A DNA stretch of 5,008 nucleotides from Candidatus Saccharimonadia bacterium (GTDB lineage: Bacteria; Patescibacteriota; Saccharimonadia; Saccharimonadales; Saccharimonadaceae), in NCBI GenBank assembly GCA_023257145.1, contig JALRDA010000007.1:1-5008 (forward strand). The letters are read 5' to 3'. Below the pieces are notes generated by a model. That model saw only the letters and a list, made by a program, of their open reading frames with translations. It did not search any database and was not told where the DNA came from. Position 1 is the first letter of the stretch, and each line of letters begins with the position of its first letter. The translations under genes were made by a program, and so were the position numbers. Below are positions 4,971-5,008 of the stretch, piece by piece.

Positions 4971-5008
4971 CGCGAGAGAGGACTTGAACCTCCACGTCCC
5001 GAAGGACA
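4966..5008 (-). tRNA. class II tRNA, 3' part only, probably tRNA-Leu
   Basis: Read on the minus strand from the window edge, a long variable arm is seen as GTCC-TTCG-GGAC. Then come a T-arm (GGAGG, loop TTCAAGT, CCTCT), the 3' acceptor strand CTCGCGT, discriminator A and an encoded CCA (4966-4968). The long variable arm limits the identity to Leu, Ser or Tyr. The A discriminator and the GACGT-GGAGGTTCAAGTCC style favour Leu over Ser. The anticodon and 5' half lie beyond the right edge, so the isoacceptor cannot be read. Position 72 is U, so the first acceptor pair would be A-U or G-U rather than the usual G-C. Confidence 0.88.

Overview
The window looks like chromosomal housekeeping sequence from a small-genome bacterium, most likely a Candidate Phyla Radiation (Patescibacteria) member and plausibly a Saccharibacteria relative. 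This rests on the style of the histidyl-tRNA synthetase, on short intergenic spaces, and on two genes of no recognisable family; it is an inference, not a database result. The genetic code appears standard. All six genes end in TAA (five) or TAG (one), none in TGA, and none has an internal TGA.

Layout. The left part (1-3146) is transcribed leftward. A TrmH/SpoU-type RNA 2'-O-methyltransferase is followed after 17 bp by an unrecognised 194-residue soluble protein, then after 52 bp by hisS, and finally by a 100-residue two-helix membrane protein that has its own promoter and a 70-nt leader. Positions 1-123 hold the 3' flank of that small gene. In it the reading frame stays open for 35 codons past the TAA stop. 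A 13-nt segment there is perfectly complementary to the gene's own Shine-Dalgarno region. Right of a divergent promoter region (3147-3224), the strand switches. A five-helix membrane protein ends at a clean intrinsic terminator, and an unrecognised 246-residue soluble protein follows. The window ends with a convergent class II tRNA (probably tRNA-Leu, 3' part only), separated from that gene by a perfect 20-bp hairpin that acts as a two-way terminator.

Regulation. Promoters of the usual -35/17 bp/-10 form can be read in front of most units. Three of them (methyltransferase, 194-residue protein, 246-residue protein) put the -10 hexamer exactly 6 nt before an ATG that has no Shine-Dalgarno sequence. 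This is the geometry expected of leaderless mRNAs, and it moves two start codons inward from the longest open frames. The two membrane-protein genes instead have leaders with good Shine-Dalgarno sequences. hisS is different again: its best Shine-Dalgarno sequence serves an in-frame ATG immediately followed by TGA, 21 nt before the true start.

I see no CRISPR array, insertion sequence, phage gene or defence system. The most notable signals are the leaderless promoter geometry, the hisS start-stop element, the possible sequestration of the small membrane gene's ribosome site by its own 3' flank, the altered HisRS motif 3, and the tRNA 3' end built into a terminator hairpin.
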